Assembly (NCBI GenBank): GCA_028876065.1
Contig: JAGWTI010000021.1
Span: 1-41,957 of the forward strand
DNA from: Nitrospirota bacterium
Lineage (GTDB): Bacteria; Nitrospirota; Nitrospiria; Nitrospirales; Nitrospiraceae
Length of the DNA: 41,957 nt
Direction of reading: 5' to 3'
The notes under the pieces were generated by a model that was not told where the DNA came from, did not search any database, and was given only the letters and a program-made list of their open reading frames with translations. Positions within the stretch are counted from its first letter, which is position 1. Each line of letters opens with the position of its first letter. A program made the translations under genes and the position numbers. Positions 9,064-17,234 of this stretch are shown here, in pieces.

Positions 9064-12000
9064 ATGAACAGACGTCGCGGAATGGGTCGGATCGGTCTGA
9101 TGGCGCTGGCCGCCATGCTGGCGGGCGCCCCGTCGTTTGCGGAAATGTCGCACCTCGCGCACGGGGTCGCGGACCAGGCGGGAGAGGCGAAAGCCACCGT
9201 CGTGCATCAGCCGGCCGGGCCGGTGTTGCAGGACAAAATGGCGAAGGCTATCGATCAAATCGAAAAACAGGTGCAGAGCAAAGGCCCGTTCCAGGGAGCC
9301 GGCGCCCATGCCATGCAGCAAGGGGTGCTGCTCGTGGCCGACGACCCGGACAAGGTCCAGGTGACGCAAGGGAGCCGGTGCCCGGCGGAGGCGCCGGTCC
9401 GGGCCTTCGACGTCACGGCGATCAACGTGGAAATCACGCTGAACCGCTTCGGCGATTTCTTCCCCGGCTACATGTACGCGCTCACCGAGAACGTCGCGGG
9501 GGTGCGGGAGGAAGAGGCCAAGAACAAGGCCGCGCGCGCCAGCGAGGATCCCACCTTCTCCGCGGGAGCCGTGTCGAACGGACTGCAGGGGGACTTGATC
9601 CAGCCGCTGGTGATCCGGGCCAACCAGGGCGACTGCCTCCGCATCACGCTCCGCAACGAGATCAAGGACGAGCCGACCAACATGATCGTCAACGGCTCGC
9701 AGATGCTCGTGAGCAGCACCGGGAAGCCGGCCACGGCCAACAATCCCGAGGCGCTCGTGCCGTCCGGCAAGGTCGGGGAGTTCGAGTGGTACATCCGGCC
9801 CGACCTGCAGGAGGGCGGACGCGCGTTTCACAGCCATGCCACTCGCGATCAATACTCGCTGGGCATGTTGGGCTCGCTGGTCGTCGAGCCCCGCGGGTCC
9901 CGCCATCTGAGCCCCTTCACCGCCGAGGAGATGAAGAGCGGCTGGGAGGCGATGATCGACCTGGCCAACGGCTCCGACTTCCGGGAGTTCGTGATTTTCT
10001 ACCATGAGGCCGGCGACGAAACCTTCCGCCTCTTGGACCGGAAGGGCGACATGCTGCCGCAGCGCGACCCGCACACCGACACCTACCGGCCGTCGGCGCG
10101 CCTGCTCAACTATCGCAGCGAGCCCCACGGGTCGAGACTGGAAGTCCAGGCGCATCTCGTCGGATTCGCGGACGAGTCGCAGGGCTACGGGTCGTATACG
10201 TTCGGCGATCCGGCCACGACGGTCCCGCGTTCCTACCTGGGCGACCCGGCCAAATTCCGGATGATCGGCGGGTCCGAGATCGTCCACTCGCACCATCTGC
10301 ACGGCGGATCGATCCGATGGGCCAGGCAGCCGGGGACCAGCAGACTCGACCCCACGCTGTCCAAGAACGGCCCGGTGAAGTTCCCGGCGATCAGCGACCC
10401 CTCGGACCGGCTGGACGTCCAGTCCATCGGCCCGTCGGAGATTTACGACGAGGTCATCGAGGGCGGCTCCGGCGGCTTGCAAGCGCTGGCCGGCGAGTTC
10501 GTGTTCCACTGCCATATTCCGCAGCATTACGTCACCGGCATGTGGGGCTTCTGGCGCGTCTACAACACCCTGCAGGTCGAGGGCAACCAGACCGACGTGA
10601 TGAAGCCGCTGGCCGAACTGCCGGACCGCAAGGGCAAGATCAAGCCGGCCGTGAACTCCGACAAGCTCGTGGGCACCACCGTGGACTGGTACGGCGGCAA
10701 GAAATACGAGATCACGAAGGACAAGACCGATTGGAAGGCCAACCCGGTCAAGGTGTCGATCAAGGACTGGGTGGAATACATGCTGCCGCCGCAAGGGCTC
10801 CCCGGCAAGACGGAGGATCAGACCAAGCAGGCGCAGGCCCACGACGCGACGGTGGTGAACTGGAAGTGGGAGAACAGCCTGGCGCTCAACGAGCCGGAGA
10901 CGCCGCACAAGTGGGCGGACTATGCGTCGCCCACACCGCTCAAGCGGCCGCCGATCACGTTCGACCCGCAGACCGGCAAGCTGGCCTTCCCCTGGCTGCG
11001 TCCGCACCTGGGGAAGCGGCCGCCGTTCGCGCCGAACCACGGGGGCGCGCCCTGGCTGGAGCCGTTCCACGTGCGCGAAGACGGCACGAAGAGCACGGAG
11101 CAGGCCAAGCCGGGCGAGCAGGGCCCCTGGAGCCTCTGTCCGGACAACTCGCCGCGGAAGTTCTTCACCGTGCATTCCATCACGCTGCCGATTACGTTGA
11201 AGAAGGCCACGCCGAAGGCGCCGGCCATCGTGGACCCGAACGGCATGATCTACGTCCTGCACGAAGAGGAGCAGGAGGTCCGGAACAATCCGGACAAGCA
11301 GGTGCCGTTGGTCATCCGCGGCAACGTGTATGACTGCGTGGATGTGATCTTCAAAAACGAGATTCCGGACGATGCGCGGACCGGGTGGGCGAACAAGATC
11401 AACCTCCACCCGCATTTCTTCCAGTTCGACACCAGCGCGTCGGACGGACCCACCATCGGGTTCTCCTACGACATGTCCCTGCGCGCTTTCACGATGCTGA
11501 AGGACCCGGAGCCGGAGAAGGGCATGCCGCTGCCGGCCAACACGATCCTGACGGCCGACGTGAAAGCGGGGGCCCGCAGCATTACGGTCGGCGACGCCTC
11601 CAAGTTCCACGTGAACACGGAACTCGGCGTGGGGATGGACGATCCCAAGTTCTTCGAAGTGGCGCGGATCAAGAAGATCGAGGGCAAGACCCTTCACTTC
11701 GAGCTGCCCTTGAAGCACGGTCACAAGAAGGGCGACATCGCCAGCGTCGAGTTCATCCGCGAGCGCTGGTACGTGGACGCGGACTTCGGGACCGTGTTCT
11801 GGCACGACCACGTGTTCGGGACGGATACCTGGGGGCACGGGCTCTTCTCGGCCTTCATCACGGAGCCGCCCCGGTCCACCTACCACGATCCGGTGACGGG
11901 CAAGGAGATCCGGAGCGGGCCCATCGCCGACATCCACACGTTGGAGCCGGTCTCGGCGCACATCCGGGGCAGTTTCCGCGAGGTGATGATGCACATCATG

Positions 12001-13797
12001 GACAGCAACGCCCGCTCGGCGGAGTTGATCACCACGGACAACCCGCAAGCCAAGATGGGCGTGACGACGGTGGACGGCCCCCCGTCGCACCAGTTCCCGG
12101 ACCGGATCAACAAGTCGGCCATGTGGTTCCTGAACGGGGGCGAAGCGACCACCGGCAGCGGCTACAGCATGCGGGTGGAGCCGCTGAGCGTGCGGCTGGC
12201 GAACGACCCGGATCCGTCGAAGCTGTTCGCGTCGCGGATTCACGGGGACCCGGGGACACCGCTGTTGCGGGCCTACCTGGGCGATCCGATCATGGTCCGA
12301 GCCCTCGTCGGCTCGGCCAACGAGGTGCATACCTGGCACGTGACCGGCCACTGGTTCCCGATGGAACGCTACGGGATCACAGCCATGCCGCGCAGCACGA
12401 TCCACCTGGCGATCGGCGAGCGGTATGACCCGGCCATTCCGGCCGCGGGCGGACCGCAAAAGATGGCCGGCGACTATCTGTACTACAGCGGCCGGGCCTC
12501 GCATTTCGCCGAAGGCAGCTGGGGCATCATCCGGGTCCACGACGAGCTGCAGAAGGACCTGAAGCCCCTCCCGAGCCGGGAGCAGATCGAAAAGTCGGCT
12601 CCGTCGGTCTGTCCGGCGGACGCGCCGGTCAAGGCCTTCAACGTGTCGGCCATCGACCAGAACCTCCGGTACAACGAGGGCGCGCCCGGCACCATGGAAG
12701 TGGACCTCGAACGGAAGATGGTGTTCGGGAACGAGCAGGGCAAGATGTACGTCCTGGACGGGGATCGCGGACGCGTCAAGGCGGGCGAACTCAAGCCCAG
12801 CCCGCTCACGCTCCACGTCAACGTCGGGGATTGCGTCAAGATCCACCTCAAGAACGAGATGGCCAAGGACCGGGCCGGGTTCCACGTCGACATGATGGCC
12901 TTCGATCCGAAGGATTCCTTCGGGGCCAACGTCGGGAACAATCCGGGGGACCAGACCGTCGGCCCGGGCGAGAGCAAGACGTACACGTACTACGCGCATC
13001 CGCAGTACGGCGAACTCGCCGCGATGGTCCAGGATTGGGGCAACGTCGTGGAGAATCCGCGGAACGGCCTGTTCGGGTCGATCATCGTCGGGCCGAAGGG
13101 ATCCACCTATCGGGACCCGGTCACCGGCGAGGATCTGACGATGAAGAGCAGTTGGCGGACCGACGTGATCGTGGACCGGTCGCTGCCGGGCAACGAGACC
13201 CGTCGGAACTACCGGGATTTCTCCCTGATGTTCCAGGACGAGGACAACATCATCGGCGTCAGCTTCATGCCCTACATCCAGCAGACGGCGGGCATCACGG
13301 CCGTGAACTACCGGTCCGAGCCGACCGCCTACCGGATCGAAAAGGGCTGCGACGTGTCGGAGGTGTTCAGTTGCGTCAAGGCCGGGGACGGCCCGGTGAC
13401 GCCGTTGCTCCAGGCGCACGTGGGCGACCCGGTGGCGATCCACGTGCTCGGGGTCTTCAGCGAGCAGGTGCAGCTGTTCACCGTGGACGGCCACGAGTGG
13501 CCCCATGAGCCCTATATGCAGGGCGCCGACCAGGTCAGCACCATGGAGTTCGGCGGGTCGGAAATCATCAACGCCTATCTCACCGGCGGCGCCGGAGGGC
13601 CGAACCGGCTGGTCGGAGACTACCTGTGGCAGAACCAGCGGCCGGCCTTCATGAACGCGGGCCAGTGGGGCCTGTTCAAAGTCCTGCCGACCGGCGACCA
13701 ACGGATTCTTCCGCTGACGCCGCAGGCGCCGGCCACCAAGACGGCGGACAAAGACGCGGCGCCGGCGCTGTCGCTCACGTCCTCCTCGGGGCGTTGA
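9064..13797 (+). CDS. Giant secreted multicopper oxidase (multi-cupredoxin)
   Basis: A 1577-residue protein with a Sec signal peptide (cleavage likely after SFA, near residue 26), so it acts outside the cytoplasmic membrane. The ATG at 9064 has AGGAGG 9-14 bp upstream; the TTG at 9046 is unlikely. Copper motifs come in an unusual order. Residues 256-258 are HSH. Residues 408-413 are HSHHLH (HxxHxH), and 482-493 are HCH-xxx-H-xxxx-M, a full type 1 site with trinuclear ligands. Much later come HPH (782-784), HDH (914-916) and HxxHxxxH (1089-1096). The first domain lacks the expected HxHG motif, which HPH at 782 could supply from a distant domain, as in six-domain MnxG/ceruloplasmin folds. Substrate is unknown; Mn(II), Cu(I) or another low-potential donor is possible. 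Regulation is likely by the sigma-54 circuit upstream. Confidence 0.9.
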   Translation: MNRRRGMGRIGLMALAAMLAGAPSFAEMSHLAHGVADQAGEAKATVVHQPAGPVLQDKMAKAIDQIEKQVQSKGPFQGAGAHAMQQGVLLVADDPDKVQVTQGSRCPAEAPVRAFDVTAINVEITLNRFGDFFPGYMYALTENVAGVREEEAKNKAARASEDPTFSAGAVSNGLQGDLIQPLVIRANQGDCLRITLRNEIKDEPTNMIVNGSQMLVSSTGKPATANNPEALVPSGKVGEFEWYIRPDLQEGGRAFHSHATRDQYSLGMLGSLVVEPRGSRHLSPFTAEEMKSGWEAMIDLANGSDFREFVIFYHEAGDETFRLLDRKGDMLPQRDPHTDTYRPSARLLNYRSEPHGSRLEVQAHLVGFADESQGYGSYTFGDPATTVPRSYLGDPAKFRMIGGSEIVHSHHLHGGSIRWARQPGTSRLDPTLSKNGPVKFPAISDPSDRLDVQSIGPSEIYDEVIEGGSGGLQALAGEFVFHCHIPQHYVTGMWGFWRVYNTLQVEGNQTDVMKPLAELPDRKGKIKPAVNSDKLVGTTVDWYGGKKYEITKDKTDWKANPVKVSIKDWVEYMLPPQGLPGKTEDQTKQAQAHDATVVNWKWENSLALNEPETPHKWADYASPTPLKRPPITFDPQTGKLAFPWLRPHLGKRPPFAPNHGGAPWLEPFHVREDGTKSTEQAKPGEQGPWSLCPDNSPRKFFTVHSITLPITLKKATPKAPAIVDPNGMIYVLHEEEQEVRNNPDKQVPLVIRGNVYDCVDVIFKNEIPDDARTGWANKINLHPHFFQFDTSASDGPTIGFSYDMSLRAFTMLKDPEPEKGMPLPANTILTADVKAGARSITVGDASKFHVNTELGVGMDDPKFFEVARIKKIEGKTLHFELPLKHGHKKGDIASVEFIRERWYVDADFGTVFWHDHVFGTDTWGHGLFSAFITEPPRSTYHDPVTGKEIRSGPIADIHTLEPVSAHIRGSFREVMMHIMDSNARSAELITTDNPQAKMGVTTVDGPPSHQFPDRINKSAMWFLNGGEATTGSGYSMRVEPLSVRLANDPDPSKLFASRIHGDPGTPLLRAYLGDPIMVRALVGSANEVHTWHVTGHWFPMERYGITAMPRSTIHLAIGERYDPAIPAAGGPQKMAGDYLYYSGRASHFAEGSWGIIRVHDELQKDLKPLPSREQIEKSAPSVCPADAPVKAFNVSAIDQNLRYNEGAPGTMEVDLERKMVFGNEQGKMYVLDGDRGRVKAGELKPSPLTLHVNVGDCVKIHLKNEMAKDRAGFHVDMMAFDPKDSFGANVGNNPGDQTVGPGESKTYTYYAHPQYGELAAMVQDWGNVVENPRNGLFGSIIVGPKGSTYRDPVTGEDLTMKSSWRTDVIVDRSLPGNETRRNYRDFSLMFQDEDNIIGVSFMPYIQQTAGITAVNYRSEPTAYRIEKGCDVSEVFSCVKAGDGPVTPLLQAHVGDPVAIHVLGVFSEQVQLFTVDGHEWPHEPYMQGADQVSTMEFGGSEIINAYLTGGAGGPNRLVGDYLWQNQRPAFMNAGQWGLFKVLPTGDQRILPLTPQAPATKTADKDAAPALSLTSSSGR

Positions 13798-13863
13798 GCG
13801 GGCTGCCGCAGGATGAGATGAACGGGTAGAGCATTCGAAGGCCGGTGCGAGGAACCCGGACGG

Positions 13864-13887
13864 CGGGGGAGCGGCAGCGCTCCCCCG
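13864..13887 (+). terminator. Hairpin after the multicopper oxidase gene
   Basis: A 10-bp perfect stem CGGGGGAGCG/CGCTCCCCCG with loop GCAG, 66 bp after the oxidase stop, followed by TCATGTTT. The T run is weak, so it may only attenuate transcription into the downstream copper genes. Confidence 0.5.
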
Positions 13888-13924
13888 TCATGTTTCGGCC
13901 GGCGACCGGAAGGAGAGGAGGCAC

Positions 13925-14686
13925 ATGTTCAGTGCGCATTGGCGTCTGTGTCTGACGCTCAGCCTACTCATGGGGCTCGGCGCGGGACCCGCGCGCGCCT
14001 ACGAAGAGGCGGCGGTGGTGGACGGCGGGACGATCACGGGGTCGGTCACTTTTGCCGGCCTGGAGCCGCCGCTCAAACGATTCGAGCTGCGCCGGTCTCC
14101 GGACCGGGCCTATTGCGGAGCCCTGTCCGACGGCTCCGGCTATCGTCTGCTGCGGGAAGTGGCGGTGGATCAGGAAGGCGGGCTCAAGGACGTGGTGGTG
14201 ACGATCGAAGGGGTGGCAAAGGGCAAGCCCTTTGCGTCCGAGGAAACGAAGCTCGACGCGAACGTCTGCCAGTTCCTCCCGTTCGTGTCGGTGGTGCGGG
14301 ACCGGCATCCGCTCACCATCACGAACCTGGACCCGGTCGCGCACGACCTGCAGGTCTATGAGCGGGACCAGGAGCATGTGTTCATCATCTTTCACCGGCC
14401 CTCGCTGACGCGCACGGGGACGACCGACCGGATCAAGCTGACGGGGGCGCGTCGGGAGATGACCATGCAGTGCGGGATGCATCCGTTCATGCAGGCCCAC
14501 GGGCTGGCGGTGGACAATCCCTACTATGCCGTCACCGGACGGGACGGGACCTTTGCCATCGGCGGCGTGCCGCCCGGCACCTATCGTGTCACGGCCTGGC
14601 ATCCGACCCTGGGCGAGCAGCAGCAGGAGATCGTCGTGCCGGCCAAGGGCACGGCGGCGCACCGGTTCACATTTCACAACAAGTAA
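13925..14686 (+). CDS. Exported cupredoxin-like / carboxypeptidase-regulatory-like protein
   Basis: A 253-residue protein with a signal peptide ending near ARA (residue 25). GGAGAGGAGG lies just before the ATG. A plausible type 1 copper site is visible: His140 in VAHDLQV, and Cys183, His186 and Met189 in QCGMHPFM. The order and spacing (H...C-x2-H-x2-M) resemble plastocyanin/azurin sites, although the C-terminal loop is shorter than in plastocyanin. The last 60 residues (GGVPPGTYRVTAWHP) look like a carboxypeptidase-regulatory or transthyretin-like beta fold, as in proteins often labelled methylamine-utilisation-like. Following the oxidase by 127 bp, it could be an electron carrier or copper donor for it; that is inference. 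Copper loading has not been shown. Confidence 0.8.
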   Translation: MFSAHWRLCLTLSLLMGLGAGPARAYEEAAVVDGGTITGSVTFAGLEPPLKRFELRRSPDRAYCGALSDGSGYRLLREVAVDQEGGLKDVVVTIEGVAKGKPFASEETKLDANVCQFLPFVSVVRDRHPLTITNLDPVAHDLQVYERDQEHVFIIFHRPSLTRTGTTDRIKLTGARREMTMQCGMHPFMQAHGLAVDNPYYAVTGRDGTFAIGGVPPGTYRVTAWHPTLGEQQQEIVVPAKGTAAHRFTFHNK

Positions 14687-14701
14687 GGTGATGATTCCGA
14701 C

Positions 14702-15205
14702 ATGTCACGAAGCACGACGATAGGTGCCGTCACTCTGTTTTTGCTCAGCGTAGTGTGGGTCCTGGCGGACGCGTCCATCGCTCCGCCGGTCAGCCGGATC
14801 GAAGTGGTATTGGCCGGCGCCTACAAAGACCAAGTCGCGTCGATCAAGCAGGAGTTTTTCCAGGCCGGATTGGCCAATGTGCACGTCCAGTTTGCGCGTC
14901 AGGGGCAGCCGCCCCAGAACATCGGGCTCGGCGCGCAGGTCCCGGCGGAGCGAGCCAGGGAGGCCATCAGGCTGGCGTTGAAATACAATCAGGACGTCGC
15001 GATTCTCCTGCCGGAACGGCTCTTCCCGCCCCGCTTCATCACCATCGCCTCGTCGAATTTCGACGACACGGTGGAATATCCCATCGACAAGGTGAGTCTG
15101 ACGAGGCTGCAGGACCCCACGCTCACCACGGACCAGTTCCACGAGCTCTACCGGAGCCTGACGCCGGCGGATCGGCCGCCGGTCAGAAAAGGCCGGGCGT
15201 TCTGA
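14702..15205 (+). CDS. Exported or membrane-anchored protein of unknown function
   Basis: A 167-residue protein whose N-terminus is a single hydrophobic helix (residues 6-24), either an uncleaved anchor or a signal peptide. The body is mixed alpha/beta (RIEVVLAGAYKDQV, AREAIRLALKYNQDVAILL) with no cysteine and no motif I recognise. It begins 15 bp after the cupredoxin-like gene and its TGA overlaps the next ATG (TGATG), so the three small genes form one transcription and translation unit. The context suggests a periplasmic role in copper or redox chemistry, but the sequence itself gives no function. Confidence 0.75.
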   Translation: MSRSTTIGAVTLFLLSVVWVLADASIAPPVSRIEVVLAGAYKDQVASIKQEFFQAGLANVHVQFARQGQPPQNIGLGAQVPAERAREAIRLALKYNQDVAILLPERLFPPRFITIASSNFDDTVEYPIDKVSLTRLQDPTLTTDQFHELYRSLTPADRPPVRKGRAF

Positions 15206-15612
15206 TGAACCGGGTCTCTCGCGCGGTCCTCGTGGCGCTCGTTGCCGTCGGTTGGATTCCGGCCGCCATCGCGGGCGCAGAACAGGGAATCCGGGACCAT
15301 ACGACGGCGATGCTCAAGGATGCGGAAGAGATGGTCGCGCACGGGGGGATGGGGGATGCCAAGGCCATCGTCCACCATTGCGGGGAAGTGAGCCGGCATG
15401 CGGAGGCGATCCTGAAGGCGCTGGTGCCGGCGGACCCCCGCGCCAAGGCAGCCGCCTCCCACCTGCAAGAGGCGATCAGGTACTGCCAGCGGGTCGCGGA
15501 GATGGGCGACAAGGTCGATCCCGGGGCCAGCCTGAATCCGGCTACGAAGGCGCGCACCGCCGCGAGGGACGCGGCGAAACACCTCGCTACGGTCAAGGCC
15601 GGCGGCGCCTAG
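15205..15612 (+). CDS. SmbP-like small periplasmic metal-binding protein
   Basis: A 135-residue protein with a signal peptide ending near AIAGA (about residue 24). The mature part is helical with spaced histidines and acidic residues (DHTTAMLKDAEEMVAHGG, IVHHCGEVSRHAEAIL). This pattern resembles SmbP of Nitrosomonas europaea, a four-helix copper-binding protein, and matches its repeated HA-E-A helix heptads. The start ATG overlaps the stop of the preceding gene, indicating coupling. Likely role: buffering or delivery of copper in the periplasm, consistent with the oxidase and cupredoxin-like protein upstream. Family assignment is from pattern, not from a database search. Confidence 0.75.
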   Translation: MNRVSRAVLVALVAVGWIPAAIAGAEQGIRDHTTAMLKDAEEMVAHGGMGDAKAIVHHCGEVSRHAEAILKALVPADPRAKAAASHLQEAIRYCQRVAEMGDKVDPGASLNPATKARTAARDAAKHLATVKAGGA

Positions 15613-15661
15613 CTGCGTGCATGAAGCGCCGGCCGGTTGGAAGTCGGACCCGTACTCCTCG

Positions 15662-16627
15662 TCACTCGGGGGTCTTGGCACAGCGGAAGCCGATGTTGTC
15701 GCTCCGCCTCGTCGGAGAGGCGGAGGCTCTCGTAGCCGACCGGACGTTCCGCGGTTCGCTGTAGCCGGAACTGCCCCGCAGGACCTTGGCATCTCCGTCC
15801 GACGGTCCCGTCGGATTGTGTCGAGGGCTCCGCCCGTAGTAGTCCTGGCCGTACCAGTCGGCCGTCCACTCCAAGACGTTGCCGGTCATGTCGTGCAAGC
15901 CCCAGGGATTCGGCTCGAAGGAGCCCACCGGCGAGGTCCGTGCGTACCCGTCGTCGTACCCGCTCATGATCGGCCACGGCCGGTCGGGCGACGTCCGCTT
16001 GTGCGCCTCATCCGCAATGTTGGCGACGCGTCGCCACCCCGGGTTCCGATCCCCCCACCAGTAGGTCGCCTGGGTCCCCGCCCGCAGGGCATATTCAAAC
16101 TCGGCCTCGGTCGGCAGGCGTTTCCCGGCCCAGCGGCAATAGGCCTCCGCATCGTACCAGGACACGGACACGACCGGATGCTCGTCGCGATCCGGCCACG
16201 ACTCGGTCTCGTTCCCCTCGGGCTGCCGCCAGGTGGCGCCTTTCACTTCCCGCCACTTGTTATCGAGCGCATAGGCCCAGGCTTTGCCTTCCTTCTCGGC
16301 GGTCGTCTTGTGGCCGGTCTCCAGCACGAAGCGATGAAACCGCTGGTTGGTCACTTCATCCCGATCCAAGTAAAAGGCCTCCAGGGAGACCCGATGTGCC
16401 GGTATTTCGTCCGCCTCTCCGTCGTGGCTCCCCATCATGAAGTCGCCGGCGTGAATCAGCACCATCGGCGCGCCGTCCTTGCCGAGAAGCGTCGCGTGAG
16501 CCGCCCCCGTCCGAGCCGCGAGGCCCGCGGCATCCGGCGGCTCGGCGAGCACCGGGCGATGACCCAGCGCCATGACGAGGACGCTGGCGGATAGCAATGA
16601 CCGGCAAGTCCCGGCAGCATGTCTCAT
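15662..16627 (-). CDS. Exported SUMF1/FGE-fold protein without catalytic cysteines
   Basis: A 321-residue protein with a signal peptide (cleavage after LAEP, near residue 30) and one FGE-sulfatase (SUMF1) domain. Typical landmarks are GDFMMGS, EVTNQRFHRF, PVVSVSWYDAEAYCRW, RLPTEAEFEYA, DMTGNVLEW and a C-terminal NIGFRC. The cysteine pair used by true formylglycine-generating enzymes near VLRGSSG is absent, so it probably does not make formylglycine. It may be a lectin-like, structural or PvdO-like protein. AAGGAGG precedes the ATG. It is convergent with the copper genes and divergent from the module at 16.96 kb, which encodes two related domains opening with the same GKDGAPMVL motif. Confidence 0.85.
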   Translation of the reverse strand: MRHAAGTCRSLLSASVLVMALGHRPVLAEPPDAAGLAARTGAAHATLLGKDGAPMVLIHAGDFMMGSHDGEADEIPAHRVSLEAFYLDRDEVTNQRFHRFVLETGHKTTAEKEGKAWAYALDNKWREVKGATWRQPEGNETESWPDRDEHPVVSVSWYDAEAYCRWAGKRLPTEAEFEYALRAGTQATYWWGDRNPGWRRVANIADEAHKRTSPDRPWPIMSGYDDGYARTSPVGSFEPNPWGLHDMTGNVLEWTADWYGQDYYGRSPRHNPTGPSDGDAKVLRGSSGYSEPRNVRSATRASASPTRRSDNIGFRCAKTPE

Positions 16628-16947
16628 GGGAAACCTCCTTAGCGGGAACGTCCGAGAATCGACACGTTCGGCCCCGGATCTATTCGAAACCCCGCCCGCA
16701 CCGGCTCCCTCGGACCGTGAAAGGACGAGGGCCTGGAGTCCTCAGGCGATCAACGGTCCGCGGGCGTCGTCAGGCGGCAGTCCTTGCGCCGTGCCATAGA
16801 CAATGGGCTCAGTCGGGTATCGGTAGAACGCTGAGGAACCTTGAGAGACAGCCGACAGTGTCCGCCGGGCCAAGCCTCGCTCAAAACGGGAGGGGTCGGG
16901 CGGCCCTCGGCGGCACGATTCGGCTTCCGTCGGGAGGCGAACCATGC
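16628..16947. other. Intergenic region upstream of two divergent genes, no gene seen
   Basis: About 320 bp between two divergent genes. Apart from the ribosome binding site of the left gene and the promoter of the right one, I see no conserved open frame, RNA gene or repeat. Confidence 0.5.
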
Positions 16948-16953
16948 TAGTAT
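16948..16953 (+). promoter_or_regulatory. -10 element of a probably leaderless zinc-ribbon gene
   Basis: TAGTAT lies 7 bp before the GTG start. The same block, CATG(C/T)TA(G/A)TAT, precedes the paralogue at 19879 at nearly the same distance, and the 20 bp upstream are also similar. A transcript starting one turn after this -10 would begin at or beside the start codon. Confidence 0.5.
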
Positions 16954-16960
16954 GCGGGGC

Positions 16961-17125
16961 GTGTTGCACTGTCCCGAGTGTAATAGCCCCAATCTCTCCC
17001 GGCTGCATCGCCACCTCTGGGACAAGCTGCTGAGCTTTTTCTTCCACCTGTACCCCTTCACCTGCGATCAGTGCGGACACAGTTTTCGGGCTCGCTACCA
17101 TCTGCCGCCATCCTCAATAGATTAG
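16961..17125 (+). CDS. Small zinc-ribbon protein, copy 1
   Basis: A 54-residue cytosolic-looking protein with two CxxC knuckles, HCPEC (residues 3-7) and FTCDQCGHSF, around an aromatic-rich helix (WDKLLSFFFHLYPF). It should bind one zinc ion. The GTG at 16961 is chosen because the paralogue at 19879 starts at the same point (MIHCPKC versus MLHCPEC) and both share the upstream promoter block; the ATG at 16952 is an alternative. No Shine-Dalgarno sequence stands at proper distance, consistent with leaderless translation. An exported FGE-fold gene follows 109 bp later with its own promoter. The pair is repeated 2.9 kb downstream. Function unknown. Confidence 0.8.
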   Translation: MLHCPECNSPNLSRLHRHLWDKLLSFFFHLYPFTCDQCGHSFRARYHLPPSSID

Positions 17126-17160
17126 CCGGCGCGCGACTCCCGGACGTGCGCGCGAAGCCC

Positions 17161-17189
17161 TTGCATTCGGAATCCGTGCAGCCTAGCAT
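17161..17189 (+). promoter_or_regulatory. Sigma-70 promoter of FGE-fold gene, copy 1
   Basis: TTGCAT, 17 bp, TAGCAT. Copy 2 at 20132-20160 has TTGCGT, 17 bp, TAACAT with an almost identical spacer (TCGGAATCCGYGCAGCC). Conservation of both hexamers and the spacing inside a diverged intergenic region supports a real promoter. Confidence 0.7.
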
Positions 17190-17234
17190 GGAGTCAACCG
17201 TCGTGCCCGAACCCCTCAACCGGCATCGTGACCC

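Noticed and set aside
9004-13701. A 1565-codon open frame antisense to the multicopper oxidase, and similar long frames opposite nxrB, the kinase and cti
   Set aside because: High GC with strong third-position bias leaves long stop-free shadow frames. They have no domains, no start signals and Arg/His/Val-rich composition, while the sense frames carry clear motifs.
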